Notes: generated by a model from the sequence alone, not told the origin. DNA of 64,000 bases from Acholoe squamosa (GCA_949317995.1 OX439040.1:27568030-27632029), one strand, 5' to 3'; counted from the stretch's first letter, positions 11,660 to 22,800 are shown. Numbers and translations are program-made.

Positions 11660-12580
11660 TTGGTGCTAGGATATGATATAATCTCAGACATCAGTGTAGG
11701 GGCTAGACCCTGCTTTGCTGGAGTATTCAGTTAGATTCATACTCATGCTGATCCTTTTTTCCCAATGTGTGGCATTGAAGCAGGCTCAGCATGAGTATGG
11801 CATGTCAGGGGAGAGCCTCTGGCAGAGGCTCTCATGATACTCAGGCAGCACCAGAGACTAGGTGAAACTCAGGCCGATGCTCTTTTTTCCGTCAGTGTAG
11901 GTTCCTGAAAACATCATGTACAGGAATGTACTTATAGGCGATGAGCTCAGAGGTATCTGAGTGCCAATCTAGAAGATCTAGGTATGCCCTTTGGATTGCC
12001 ACATATCTGAAGGCACCAAATCACTTTGCTACACATCTCGAATGCCCAGCTTTGCCTCAGAATTCCAGTAGATAATGAGCAGCATGAGAAATGATAGGAA
12101 CAGTATTGGCATTAGTTTTGATTTCCAACACCATGATTAGCAGCACCATAGAGACAGGTCTCTAGGACAGCTTAGACATGTCCTCATAAGAATAACACTA
12201 GCCTGCAACATGTCCTCCTAGTTATCTTAAGCAGGGAAACTCAGATGTCTAGCAAAGCGATTTGAGGTTCCCTAGATGTATAACAATCCCAGAAGCATTG
12301 TTGCGCTTACTTCACATGATTGGCACTCAGTTTTAAAGGGCTCTTGCTTGTTCCTGCCTGTAGCCACAGGGTTTCACATGATGCATCAATGCAGTATGTG
12401 ACTGCACTGCATAGTATAACCTAAAAGGTGTATGGTAGAAATACCCAGAGAGGTTTGACTGTATATCTAACTGACCTTCAGTATGTATGGCTATTAGGGC
12501 AGTTCTGAATTTCTCTCATCCAATCCAGCGCTGCATAATTAGCCCATGTGTAAGGACCTTCACTTTAATCCTACCCAATA
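11660..12580. other. no gene recognised
   Basis: Words containing GCTCAGCATGAGT/ACTCATGCTGA recur in both orientations around 11740-11800, giving local hairpins. Nothing else is supported. Confidence 0.4.
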
Positions 12581-12589
12581 TCCCAATTA

Positions 12590-12920
12590 TGAGATTAATC
12601 GGCCGAAGATATACCCACGGCACGGCCGTGTGTAGACGGCTCCAATGCAGACGGTGCGGCTGCCATGTGTACAAGGTGCGCTGTGCAAACGGCACAGTGT
12701 AGTAATTTTAATTTGGGGGAATTAATTTTAAAGAAAAATAGTAAACCATGATAATATCCCTCTATTCTTATAGAATTTGAGGGTTAGCCCTAACCCTAAT
12801 GATACTGTCCCTATGCCGTAGGACTACTTTTGCCATGCACAGCCGTGCCGTCTGCACAAGGATTGGAAAGCGATATATACACGGCCGCGCCGTCTGTATA
12901 TCGCTTTCGAGATTAATCAA
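12590..12920. repeat. GC-rich inverted-repeat element with GAGATTAATC flanks
   Basis: The direct words GAGATTAATC at about 12592 and 12909 border a block rich in CGGCCGTG/GCCGTCTG motifs. A strong hairpin lies at 12866-12908 (GAAAGCGATATATACACGG against its near complement). The block contains a 24-base word (12796-12819, CTAATGATACTG...) found again at 61467-61490 inside another foldback element, so both probably belong to one repeat family. Confidence 0.55.
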
Positions 12921-13450
12921 CCTCTTTATTTTATTAAATTCCCATTTAGCCCATGCACTAACCCTGTCACTGATCTATAGGAGATATACCAGTACTATTT
13001 AAAGAAATCCTTACCTTGTACAGTCACCTCTCTCTAAGTACCTCTCCGCAAGGGCATTTTCTTAAGAGGCCCTTCCCAAGCCCTTACATTTAAGGTATTA
13101 CATAACTAATTATAATGATAAATAGAAATTTACATCTGACAGAAATTCAAGTTCTGGGGGGATTAGACCCCTAATGGTCATCTTTCAGGCTGGCAAGTAT
13201 GATTTTAGGAATCTACATAAAAAATTGGTCTTAAAAAACTGACTTATGAACCTTTACTCTTAAACGCCTCTAGAAACATTTTAGAGAGCCTTTTTGGAAA
13301 TTGATTCCCTACTACTAGCAAGTGCAAAGGGTTCGGCAAGATATTCAATCTATGAGTAACTAACTTCCTGCCATTTAAAGTCATTTGAGCAGAAAATAAT
13401 CTAGAAATTTGTTCTAAAAAGTAACAAAATAAAACCAAACCAATCACAGC
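12921..13450. other. no gene recognised
   Basis: AT-rich sequence; no exon borders or repeats could be supported. Confidence 0.4.
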
Positions 13451-13455
13451 ATGAA

Positions 13456-13611
13456 CCTTCCGATTTAAGCAACTTTAAGGAAAACTTAAAAGTTGAGCAA
13501 TGTCCTTATTTCCAAGGCTTTAATTAACTTTAAGCAGGGAAAAATTAAAGCTGATTAAAGCCTAGGAAATAAGGCCATTACTCAACTTTAATCTTTGCTT
13601 AAAATGGAAGG
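13456..13611. mobile_element. foldback MITE-like hairpin (left copy intact)
   Basis: The left arm starts CCTTCCGATTTAAGCA and the right arm is its near complement ending GGAAGG. Both carry GTTGAG.AATG.CCTTATTTCC and GGCTTTAAT. Arms are about 65-70 bp. The central part begins at about 13516, which is also the left breakpoint of the 1.94-kb duplication. The second copy therefore holds only the inner and right part. Confidence 0.75.
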
Positions 13612-13805
13612 GTCATGAAGTGAATATGACCACTGCTGGAATTGTTTACAGTGTAGTAGCGTCACTGAGGAACGTTGTAATGTCACTAAGCAACGTGGTT
13701 ACCAGCTCACTAAGCAATGTGTTCACGACACTTGGTAACACAGCAGTGCATGATATCAGCTGATATCAACACACCTTTGTCGGCGGGCAACACAATGCAT
13801 TTCAC

Positions 13806-13962
13806 CATAGCTTAGTCTCTAGGTGCATATTAGGGTTATCTGACTGGAATGGACAGCACCATCCCTGTCTCACAGAGGTGAGTATAGTCTGGCAGTTGTC
13901 CCAGTCCAAGTTGATCCTCAGCTCCAGGTCTGGGATGTAGTTAAATATAAACCCCATCATTT
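13806..13962 (-). CDS. candidate exon, copy 1 of a duplicated pair
   Basis: Read on minus, a long pyrimidine tract ending CCGAAACCAG precedes 51 open codons starting MMGFIFNYIPDLEL and ending NPNMHLETKL. Donor CTATG|GTGAAA follows. Entry phase is 1 and exit phase 2, so using both copies in one transcript would break the frame. The product is unknown. The frame stays open into an upstream ATG in the pyrimidine tract (65 codons in total). On the plus strand a strong donor ACAGAG|GTGAGTATAG lies in the same segment, so a plus-strand exon ending near 13876 is a competing reading. Confidence 0.4.
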
Positions 13963-14388
13963 CTGGTTTCGGGGGACAGATAGGGCAACAGGGCAGCAAT
14001 TGAGGTTATACTGACCGATTTATCATCCACTGCCTACACCTATCTGTCTGTCAGCAACACACAGCAACACAATCCAAGGGTGGTGATAATAGCAGTAGGT
14101 ACTGTCTTCTCTAAGGTACAATAACCATCTTTGTGTTATTTCATATTCCCTCTGCTAGTGTAGATATATTCATTGATAGAAACTTTGTAATCGGCCCTAC
14201 GACTGCAAAAATCCGATTGCTATTCCTATGGGAAATTTGGTACCACTTGAAGGGTGCAGTCGTATTCTGCTAAGTAATAACCCCCTGTAACCATTTTCAC
14301 AGGAAAATGAAAACATCACATGAAAAACACAATAGACATGCCCCTATTCATTCAACCTCTCCTCCTAGTACATGTATTAAGAGAATTA

Positions 14389-14621
14389 CCGTAAACTCCC
14401 GCGTATAAGACGCGTCCTAAACGCCAAACAAAATGCTGGGGAGTCTTATAGGATTTTTTCAAGTTGGGGGGGCTTCTTATACGAGGGGTAATTTTACTAT
14501 AGAAATGTATTGAATTTACAAATATCAGCATTAAAATGTGCGTCTTATACGCGAAAATGCATGTGCTGAGTTTGGGGTGCGTCTTATACGCGCAGCGCGT
14601 CTTCTACGCGGGAGTTTACGG
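14389..14621. mobile_element. Tc1/mariner-type MITE (233 bp) with empty site in copy 2
   Basis: Inverted ends CCGTAAACTCCCGCGTATAA... and ...CGCGGGAGTTTACGG are flanked by TA (14387-14388 and 14622-14623). The second duplication copy has a single TA at 16328-16329 at the same place, so insertion and TA target duplication are directly visible. Related elements lie at 21268 and 58409. Confidence 0.92.
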
Positions 14622-15746
14622 TAGCAGCTGTGATGTACGGACCTCTGCCAATCTGCCAATCAGGTTGGTACTTCACAGTATCAGTGTACCTTGGCGTGTA
14701 AACTGACCCTGACTTTCTTTTATAGTCACCTACTCCCCCTCCCGTATCTCCAAATCCACGAATACCGGTACCCTGTATACAAGGTAATTATCACTGTCAT
14801 TGCAGTTTGACAGGGGAAAAAAGATTTCAAATTTACCTGTACAGGATGTTTTTTATTTTTATGTTTAAAAATATGTAATGACATGGGCAAAACCTTCATA
14901 CGATCGTTTATCGTTATTTGCTCACATTATGGAGACTTCATAGATGGCTTTGCAGAAATGGTAGCTCCTATGCAGGAGCTTATTATTTTTTATCATGGCT
15001 TGAGAGCAAGTGTCAAACGAACATTCTCGAATCACCTTTTCATATATAACCTCCACACCATTTTAAGAATTTAGCAATGTATAGTATAAACTATTGGTAA
15101 TAATTGCTATACAACTAGATCTGGTATAAAGCACACACCCTCTCAGTCATGTGACTCAGTACCTAGAGAGACCTACTGCAGCTCCCAGGTGTGAATCAAA
15201 CATTCATCTCTGTTTAGTGGGGCGAGGGCTCCTCAGCTGGAGGCCGTCTGCAGGTAACTAATGAGCACCTGAGGGAGATATGCTGCTCACCTGATGTGTC
15301 CCCATGCAGCACCCGACCCCACGTGTGGGGTAAATAACATACCTGCACTTTACACAGTTAGTTACAGTTGATGGCAATCCAGCGACTTACCCCAGCTACA
15401 AACACAACCTCTCACCCACCTTTTCACACACCTGCTCACCCACCTGCTCACCCACCGGCTTTAATTAACTTTAAGCAGGGAAAAATTAAAGCTGATTAAA
15501 GCCTAGGAAATAAGGCCATTACTCAACTTTAATCTTTGCTTAAAATGGAAGGGTCATGAAGTGAATATGACCACTGCCGGAAGTGTTTACAGTGTAGTAG
15601 CGTCACTGAGGAACGTTGTAATGTCACTAAGCAACATGGTTACCAGCTCACTAAGCAATGTGTTCACGACACTTGGTAACACAGCAGTGCATGATATCAG
15701 CTGATATCAACACACCTTTGTCGGCGGGCAACACAATGCATTTCAC

Positions 15747-15903
15747 CATAGCTTAGTCTCTAGGTGCATATTAGGGTTATCTGACTGGAATGGACAGCAC
15801 CATCCCTGTCTCACAGAGGTGAGTATAGTCTGGCAGTTGTCCCAGTCCAAGTTGATCCTCAGCTCCAGGTCTGGGATGTAGTTAAATATAAACCCCATCA
15901 TTT
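15747..15903 (-). CDS. candidate exon, copy 2 of a duplicated pair
   Basis: Same acceptor, 51 codons and donor as 13806-13962, shifted by 1941 bases; the conceptual 65-residue frames are identical. Preservation of frame and both splice signals in both copies, while nearby bases have changed, gives mild support for function. The duplication may simply be recent. Confidence 0.4.
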
Positions 15904-16664
15904 CTGGTTTCGGGGGACAGATAGGGCAACAGGGCAGCAATTGAGGTTATACTGACAGATTTATCATCCACTGCCTACACCTATCTGTCTGTCAGCAACA
16001 CACAGCAACACAATCCAAGGGTGGTGATAATAGCAGTAGGTACTGTCTTCTCTAAGGTACAATAACCATCTTTGTGTTATTTCATATTCCCTCTGCTAGT
16101 GTAGATATATTCATTGATAGAAACTTTGTAATCGGCCCTACGACTGCAAAAATCCGATTGCTATTCCTATGGGAAATTTGGTACCACTTGAAGGGTGCAG
16201 TCGTTTTCTGCTAAGTAATAACCCCCTGTAACCATTTTCACAGGAAAATGAAAACATCACATGAAAAACACAATAGACACACCCCTATTCATTCAACCTC
16301 TCCTCCTAGTACATGTATTAAGAGAATTAGCAGCTGTGATGTACGGACCTCTGCCAATCTGCCAATCAGGTTGGTACTTCACAGTATCAGTGTACCTTGG
16401 CATGTAAACTGACCCTGACTTTCTTTTATAGTCACCTACTCCCCCTCCAGTATCTCCAAATCCACGAATACCGGTACCCTGTATACAAGGTAATTATCAC
16501 TGTCATCGCAGTTTTACAGGGGAAAAAAGATTTCAAATTTACCTGCTTGGTACCAATAACTCAAGCTGTGTTTCTAGTCAGCTGCTAGCCATTCACGTTC
16601 CCATGGTGTTCCCTTTTTCTAGTGTTACATTTCTTTTTATCATATCCTTCTAATACTTACAAGA

Positions 16665-17320
16665 ATCTCTTCAATCAGCATAGGACTGGCCTGACCTATC
16701 TGTACTGCCATAACCATGTGGTCCACCATTGACATAGGAAAGGCCTGATCTATCTGTACTGCTATAACCATGACGTCCACCATTGACACAGGAAAGGCCT
16801 GACCTATCTGTACCACTATAGCCATGACGTCCACCATTGACATAGGACAGACCTGACCTATCTGTACCGCTATAGCATGAGGTCCACTATTGACATAGGA
16901 AAGGCCTCACCTATCTATACTGCTATAACCATGAGGTCCACCATTGACATAGAAAAGGCCTGACCTATCTGTACTACTATAGCCATGATGTCCACCATTG
17001 GCATAGGAAAGGCCTGACCTCTCTGTGCCACTATAACCATGACGTCCACCATTAGCACAGAACAGGCCCGACCTATCTGTACCGCTACAGGAGCCTGGAC
17101 TCATATCTAGTGGGTCCACCATTTTGAATTTCGCTGGTTCTGCTGGAGGTGGCAAAACACACTGATAAGTCATTGTCATGATGGGTACCTTGTCTCTGGA
17201 TAACATCCACTTCCAGGGACATACTGGTCCCAATCTTATCAGCTTATCTGTGCAAGTCACCAGAACTAGCTCCACTCCAGCTTACACCCAATAGCCATTA
17301 CGTCCACCATTTCCTCCCCT
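16665..17320 (-). repeat. 54-bp minisatellite encoding an 18-residue Gly/Tyr/His repeat
   Basis: About 11-12 units of 54 bases. On the minus strand one frame reads repeats of the type GLSYVNGGHHGYSSTDRS, ended by a TGA near 16670. A one-base loss near 16875 shifts the frame between the two halves. A strong donor ATTCTT|GTAAGTATT on minus lies at about 16652. Part of the array is proposed below as an exon. Confidence 0.88.
16911..17139 (-). CDS. candidate exon with Gly/Tyr-rich tandem peptide repeats
   Basis: On minus, a good acceptor (GTTTTGCCACCTCCAGCAG) is followed by 75 open codons. These start PAKFKMVDPLDMSPGS and continue with three to four copies of an 18-residue repeat (NGGRHGYSGTERSGL type). 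The exon ends at donor GATAG|GTGAGG. The TGA that appears to stop the frame is part of this donor. Entry phase 1 and exit phase 2 match the duplicated exons at 13806 and 15747. Function unknown; it could also be a non-coding array. Confidence 0.35.
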
Positions 17321-18089
17321 CCTCCTGCACAGTTCCGCTGGCTATTTTGGGTGTCTCAGCCATCAGCAATGCTGACAAGGACTGTCCCCATCAACGAATC
17401 CAAAGGGGGGGGGATATATAAGTCGAAGTGACAATAACAGTCCCTTATGTGGGAACATTAATTCCTGGTCACTGAGTCAGTGGGACTAGCTATCTAATTT
17501 GTATAAGGGACGTTGAGTGTAAACTTGCTTATGTACAGGATGTTTTTTATTTTTATGTTTAAAAATATGTAATGACATGGGCAAAACCTTCGTAAGATCA
17601 TTTATCGTTATTTGCTCACATTATGGAGACTTCATAGATGGCTTTGCAGAAATGGTAGCTCCTATGCAGGAGCTTATTATTTTTTATCATGGCTTGAGAG
17701 CAAGTGTCAAACGAACATTCTCGAATCACCTTTTCATATATAACCTCCACACCATTTTAAGAATTTAGCAATGTATAGTATAAACTATTGGTAATAATTG
17801 CTATACAACTAGATCTGGTATAAAGCACACACCCTCTCAGTCATGTGACTCAGTACCTAGAGAGACCTACTGCAGCTCCCAGGTGTGAATCAAACATTCA
17901 TCTCTGTTTAGTGGGGCGAGGGCTTCTCAGCTGGAGGCCATCTGCAGGTAACTAATGAGCACCTGAGGGAGATATGCTGCTCACCTGATGTGTCCCCATG
18001 CAGCACCCGACCCCACGTGTGGGGTAAATAACATACCTGCACTTTACACAGTTAGTTACAGTTGATGGCAATCCAGCGACTTACCCCAG

Positions 18090-18411
18090 CTACAAACACA
18101 ACCTCTCACCCACCTTTTCACACACCTGCTCATCCACCTGCTCACCTATCTGCTCACCCACCTCTCACCTAACTCTCCCCACCTGCTCACTCATCTGCTC
18201 ACCCACCTCTCATCTACCTCTTACCCACCCACCCACCAACCTACTCACCATCCTACTCACCCACCTGGAACCCCACCTATCACACACCTCTCGGCCATCT
18301 GCTCAGCCACCTGCTCAGCCACCTCTCAGCCACTTACTCACCCATTTGCTCAGCCACCTGCTCACCCCACCTCTCATCCACCCTCTCACCCAAATTTCAC
18401 CTACCTGCTCA
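18090..18411. repeat. 11-bp minisatellite, left part
   Basis: Degenerate CCACCTGCTCA/CCACCTCTCAC units. The same array continues after the CACTG element at 19124; the two parts were one array before insertion. Confidence 0.9.
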
Positions 18412-19123
18412 CACTGAAAACCTTCGAGGGCCAAAAACTCGTCAGCAGGGACGACCTTAGGTCCTCAGGTTGACAATACCTAAATTTACAGCTTTAGGTT
18501 TTCAAGGGGTCATCATAGGTGACGACTTTTGGTCGTCAGTGACGACCTAAAGTCGTCACTTTGGCTATACATTCCCTCTATACCATGCTATATACATTAA
18601 GCGCACATTCTATCACTCGATCTTTTTGTGTCATTGGAAACATTGTTGGACCCCTCTCCCCTCCCCCACCCCACTCATCCAATCTTTATATTTCAACCCC
18701 ACATTGTCATGTGAGATTGGCCATTGCACTCTCTCCAGTACTAGCATATATGTTAGCTCTTGTTAGGAATCAATAGGGAATTGTATAAAATCCCCAACTA
18801 CAAAAGAAGTGTAAAGGTCGGTATTCTATTTTACACCCCCTAGAAAGTTCTATTTTTACAATAAGATTTAATATCAAATGATGCATGCACCCATCATTTT
18901 CTCAATGAGAACGCAAAAAATCCATTGCAGGTATTGTGTACAACATATCCTGGAGAGATCATTAGGCATAATGGAATGGACTAGTGGGGACCGCTGATGG
19001 GACATCTCTGAACTAGTAGATCATAGAGGGTGATCAGAATGACGACTCCAGGTCGTCACAAAGGCATGATGACCTCAAACTCGTCACCTATGATGACCCT
19101 CCTATAGCGGCGGGTTTTCAGTG
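18412..19123. mobile_element. CACTG...CAGTG (CACTA/EnSpm-like) non-autonomous element, 712 bp
   Basis: Ends CACTGAAAACC and GGTTTTCAGTG are flanked by CA on both sides (18410-18411 and 19124-19125). GACGACCT/AGGTCGTC-type words cluster at both ends, and a 19-base inverted pair lies just inside (18511-18529 and 19079-19097). CACTR ends, a short target duplication and subterminal motif clusters are features of the CACTA superfamily. No transposase frame is present. Confidence 0.75.
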
Positions 19124-19770
19124 CACCAACCTACTCATCCACCTGGTCACCTACCTCTCACATACCTCTCATCCACCTCTCAACCACCTCTCACCTACCT
19201 CTCATCCACCTCTCATCCACCTCTCAACCACCTCTCATCCACCTCTCAACCACCTCTCACCTACCTCTCATCCACCTCTCATCCACCTCTCAACCACCTC
19301 TCACCTACCTCTCACCCACCTCTCACCCACCTCTCACCCACCTCTCACCCACCTCTCACCCACCTCTCAACCACCTCTCACCCACCTCTCACCCACCTCT
19401 CACCCACCTCTCACCCACCTCTCACCCACCTCTCAACCACCTCTCACCCACCTCTCACCCACCTCTCACCCACCTCTCACCCACCTCTCATCCACCTCTC
19501 ACCCACCTCTCAACCACCTCTCACCCACCTCTCACCCACCTTCACACCCAAATTTCACCTACCTGCTCACCCACCTCTAACCCCACCACTTTCTCACCTG
19601 CTCACTAACCTACTAAGCCATCTCCTCACCCACCTGCTCGCCCACCTGCTCACCCCACCATCTCGCTCTACCATCTCACCCACCTCTCAGCCTCCTACAT
19701 ACTCAACCACCTCTTGCTCATCCACCTCCTCACTCACCATCACATCCACCTCTCATCCAAATGCTGATTC
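19124..19770. repeat. 11-bp minisatellite, right part
   Basis: Long run of CCACCTCTCAC with CCACCTCTCAA and CCACCTCTCAT variants, fading into looser CTCACC words to about 19770. The plus frame 19121-19804 (227 codons) is an artefact of the array. Confidence 0.95.
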
Positions 19771-19938
19771 TCTCTACATGTGTCCTCATCCACTTGCTTC
19801 TTAACCAACTGGCAAACCTGCTCTCCCACCTGCCCACTAGCCTAGTTGCTCATCTGGCTTCTTCCGCTCCCAGCCTCCTGCATACTTACTACTTTTTAAT
19901 AAAGAACCAACAAGAATCAACAAGAGTCAGACAAATGA

Positions 19939-20082
19939 TTATGGTCTAAACATTTTATATAACTGTATGTCAGTGTGTGTCTGGGAGAGTGGTGACAACT
20001 CTACTCGAGGAGAAGTACAGGAGGTGCTATCTACCTCACTGGTGACTCGCACAGCTGCTCTGGACCCACTGGACACTGGGAC
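19939..20082 (-). CDS. candidate last exon, unknown protein
   Basis: On minus, after an acceptor ending GAGTCAG, 47 codons are open in phase 0. They run from VPVSSGSRAAVRVTSEVD to TDIQLYKMFRP, then TAA. The sequence is Ser/Thr rich, like a cytoplasmic tail. Phase 0 fits the exit of the exon at 23325-23406. An internal donor (ACCA|GTGAGGTAG, at about 20039) could instead splice in phase 1 to the exons at 16911, 15747 or 13806, giving different C-termini. Confidence 0.4.
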   Translation of the reverse strand, partial: VPVSSGSRAAVRVTSEVDSTSCTSPRVELSPLSQTHTDIQLYKMFRP

Positions 20083-20098
20083 CTGACTCTAGGGTAGG

Positions 20099-20100
<2 letters not shown>

Positions 20101-20178
<78 letters not shown>
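20101..20178. repeat. (TA)n microsatellite
   Basis: About 38 uninterrupted TA units. Confidence 0.98.
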
Positions 20179-20182
<4 letters not shown>

Positions 20183-20354
20183 ACTTACTGGACGGGAAGG
20201 GCTGCTGGTATCTTAAGGTTCTATATTACTTTGCCACTCATCCTGAATGAATATATGTAATTTATTATTACTTGAGTAAATAGTCGCCTTTGCACCGTGC
20301 CACCAAGCACCGTGCCACCAAGTGAGATCCTATTGGTAGGACAAATATGCAACT

Positions 20355-20500
20355 GGTCCCCTGCATGGGTGTTGTTGAGCACTATGTGTGACTCTAAATA
20401 GTCTATTTGGGATATATATGTCCAATAAAATGTATGCTTTATTGATTCCCTGCATGGGTGTTGTTGAGCACCCTGGGTGGCTCTAAATAGTCCACCCAGG
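20355..20500. repeat. two-copy direct repeat, period 89 bp
   Basis: CCTGCATGGGTGTTGTTGAG occurs at 20360 and 20449, each followed by a similar CTCTAAATAGTC segment. Confidence 0.75.
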
Positions 20501-20774
20501 ATAAAATTATACAACCAATCTAATGTACACTTTACTAAACAACTTTGATGGGTCGGTCATTTGCCTTCAACATTGTGAAAGCATACCATAAGTTCAGGGA
20601 TGACCATTGGTGCCTACACGGGTTGATGAAATCCTGGCGGTAAAAGTGATTTTTACATGATATATCCACTTACTACTTGCATATCCACTTACACCCTTAC
20701 TTACTTAATATCCTACTTACTTATGCACTCACACACCTGCTTACCTACCCCCTACTTACCCACCGACCTACTTA

Positions 20775-21917
20775 GGCCAAAAAAAATAATGTTGTGTTTC
20801 TGGTTGGGGCTTCAAAAAACCTAGGTTGGGAGGGGGGGTAATTTTTTTTTTCGTTTTGTTCAGTAAGGCATTATTGCTTGAGGCAAAGTGTGATTTTCAT
20901 ATAAGTCTCTAGGGCAAACCTGGGGGTTGATTGTGGGCTGTCTAATAGAATTTAAATACAGTTATATCCCACATATAAGGTGCAACCTGGGTTCAAGGAC
21001 TTCCTACAGGGCACATGTATGGGCTCTGGTTTCCAGTTAAATCTGTGGCTCATGTTTGGGGCTCTGTGTAAATATCTGGTCAAGGAGGAGGAAGGCCACA
21101 CCTGCATAATTATAATCCACTCCATGAGTTGAAGGAACTATAAGCAACAGCTTGGGCATACAAATCTAAAGTTTTGAGTGCTGTTCTAATGTTTTAGATG
21201 TCCATTCTTGTGCCACAGGCACAGCCTTTGTTTGGAGCATTCCTATAGGGCCTTTTACATAAAATTACAGTAAATTCTCTCGCATATAAGCCACAGCTCC
21301 AGAACCCAACCCAGGAGGGTAGGGGGCAGAGGTAAGGTGTGACATATTCCCTATATTTTCCCAATTGTGTCAGCACCACAGAGAAATTTAGGGGTCCCCT
21401 AGGATCCAATAGCTCTTTGAATTTCGAAGATCCATTCATAAGGAAAAATGTTTTACCGTTGTGAAATTTTTAGAATTTTCAACAAATTTAGGGCATGGCT
21501 TGTACGAGGGTGTGGCTTACGTGGTGGAATTAACAGTACTTATGGATCTGGCAGTGAGATTTTTGGTATTTTCAACAGTTCTTTTCTTTTTTTTTTCTTG
21601 CTGACGGCCGATGGGATCTACAAGATATATAGCTGAAAATAACATTTTTTACCAATAGCGGGCCTGATCAGACACTGTTACTGGTTACTTTAAATTGTGA
21701 AATGGCTTTCATATGCTTTGAATTTCCATTCCCCTTTAAAATTAGAGCTCAGCGATATTTAGATGGTCATTCTAAGATCGACCTATCAAATTACAGATCC
21801 AAATTGTGTGTGGACTAAATTTACAAAAAAGAGTTCAAATGTGAGAAAAAATGTCTAGGTAGGGTGGGTTTCTCAAATTAGGTAGGGCAACCAGAAACAC
21901 AACCTTTTATTTAGGCC
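20775..21917. mobile_element. PIF/Harbinger-like non-autonomous element (1143 bp)
   Basis: Inverted ends begin GGCC, followed by an A-rich stretch and GTTGTGTTTCTGGTTG (right end complementary, CAACCAGAAACACAAC...GGCC). They are flanked by TTA at 20772-20774 and 21918-21920. A TWA target duplication with GG(G)CC ends is characteristic of PIF/Harbinger elements. The interior has no transposase frame and carries a nested MITE. Confidence 0.75.
21268..21537. mobile_element. TA-flanked MITE nested in the Harbinger-like element
   Basis: Ends CAGTAAATTCTCTCGCATA and the complementary GTGGAATTAACAG share AATTC and ATAAGCCACA/TGTGGCTTA words. TA lies on both sides (21266-21267 and 21538-21539). Same general design as the elements at 14389 and 58409. 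Confidence 0.65.
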
Positions 21918-21920
21918 TTA

Positions 21921-22800
21921 CTAGACCACTCACTTACCTACATACTGAGGACAAATCTATACCAGTAATGTACCATCACATGCATGATGTTTCCTTCAGT
22001 TAAGATTCAATAAACACCCGAGGTGCGTCATTGGTCAACTGCATTGGACCTAACATAAACTGTGGCATGTAAAGGAATGGAACATAGTAGATAGTGCATG
22101 ATAAATAGACTCTATAATACAAGTAGAAGATGAGGTCTGCAAAGTAGGCTATCCAACTATTATAGATTTATGATGGCATTATAGGAGCATATTGCACTCA
22201 CAACCAACCCTCACTGTCCTGGCTGTACACCGGAACACATTGAGCGGACTATTCTGAGCCAATGCTATCTTCTCCAACTTAGCGGTTTGTCATACTTATG
22301 TCACAAATATTGATTGTTATCTTAACCTGCATTACTTACAGCTCACCTACTAGGACAGCCAACACATCTCACACCCATCCTAACCTGCTAATGTCAAATC
22401 AACTCTAATTTTTCACACGTTTAGGAATTTCAGCATAATGTACATGATATTGATCCTTTGCAATCTATTTTGTCTTACATTGGTCTACCCTAGTTGGCAT
22501 GATTTATAACTGTCCAAATACTAGTATTGGCCTAACATAACTGATTTTGCTGTTTGAATGTCATACAAAGTTAGTTTACCTTTCTCTTTCTTATTTGGTT
22601 GATTGACACTAACCCATCCAGGTGATAAGAAAATGTCCATAATTTAGAAAGCGATCGCCCCTATCTCTTGACCATGATCTACTGCCCTAATGACCTGAGG
22701 TTAAATTTCTCGGTCCACTTTCCTGTAACAGTTAACACAGAAATCAATCAAGAAATTGGCTAGACCTGATTTCCTGCATGGAGAGCAAGCCATAAACAAA
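21921..22800. other. no gene recognised
   Basis: Unique AT-rich sequence; no convincing exon or repeat. Confidence 0.4.

Larger units (their letters stand above)
13516..15456. repeat. tandem duplication, copy 1 (1941 bp)
   Basis: Bases from 13516 (GGCTTTAATTAACTTTAAGC) repeat from 15457 with only rare substitutions. The copies differ by two large indels: a 233-bp MITE present only here (14389-14621) and about 988 bp present only in copy 2 (16546-17533). The unit ends in CACCTGCTCACCCACC, the start of an 11-bp minisatellite that is expanded after copy 2. It carries a candidate minus-strand exon (13806-13962). Confidence 0.95.
16546..17533. other. 988-bp block present only in duplication copy 2
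   Basis: Relative to copy 1, sequence is gained here or lost there, between ...TTTACCTG and TACAGGATG. No terminal inverted repeats are visible, so loss from copy 1 is as likely as insertion in copy 2. It contains the 54-bp array and a candidate coding exon. Confidence 0.8.
15457..18128. repeat. tandem duplication, copy 2
   Basis: Matches copy 1 over 15457-16545 and 17534-18128. It lacks the MITE of copy 1 and has an extra 988-bp block with a 54-bp array. At 15457 it starts in the middle of the foldback element, without its left arm. At its right end it runs into the large 11-bp minisatellite. Confidence 0.93.

Noticed and set aside
16546..17533. Treating the extra 988 bp of duplication copy 2 as a transposon
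   Set aside because: No terminal inverted repeats or target duplication; deletion from copy 1 explains it equally well.
19121..19804. 227-codon Ser/Pro/Thr-rich plus frame
   Set aside because: Direct translation of the 11-bp array; no splice or start support.
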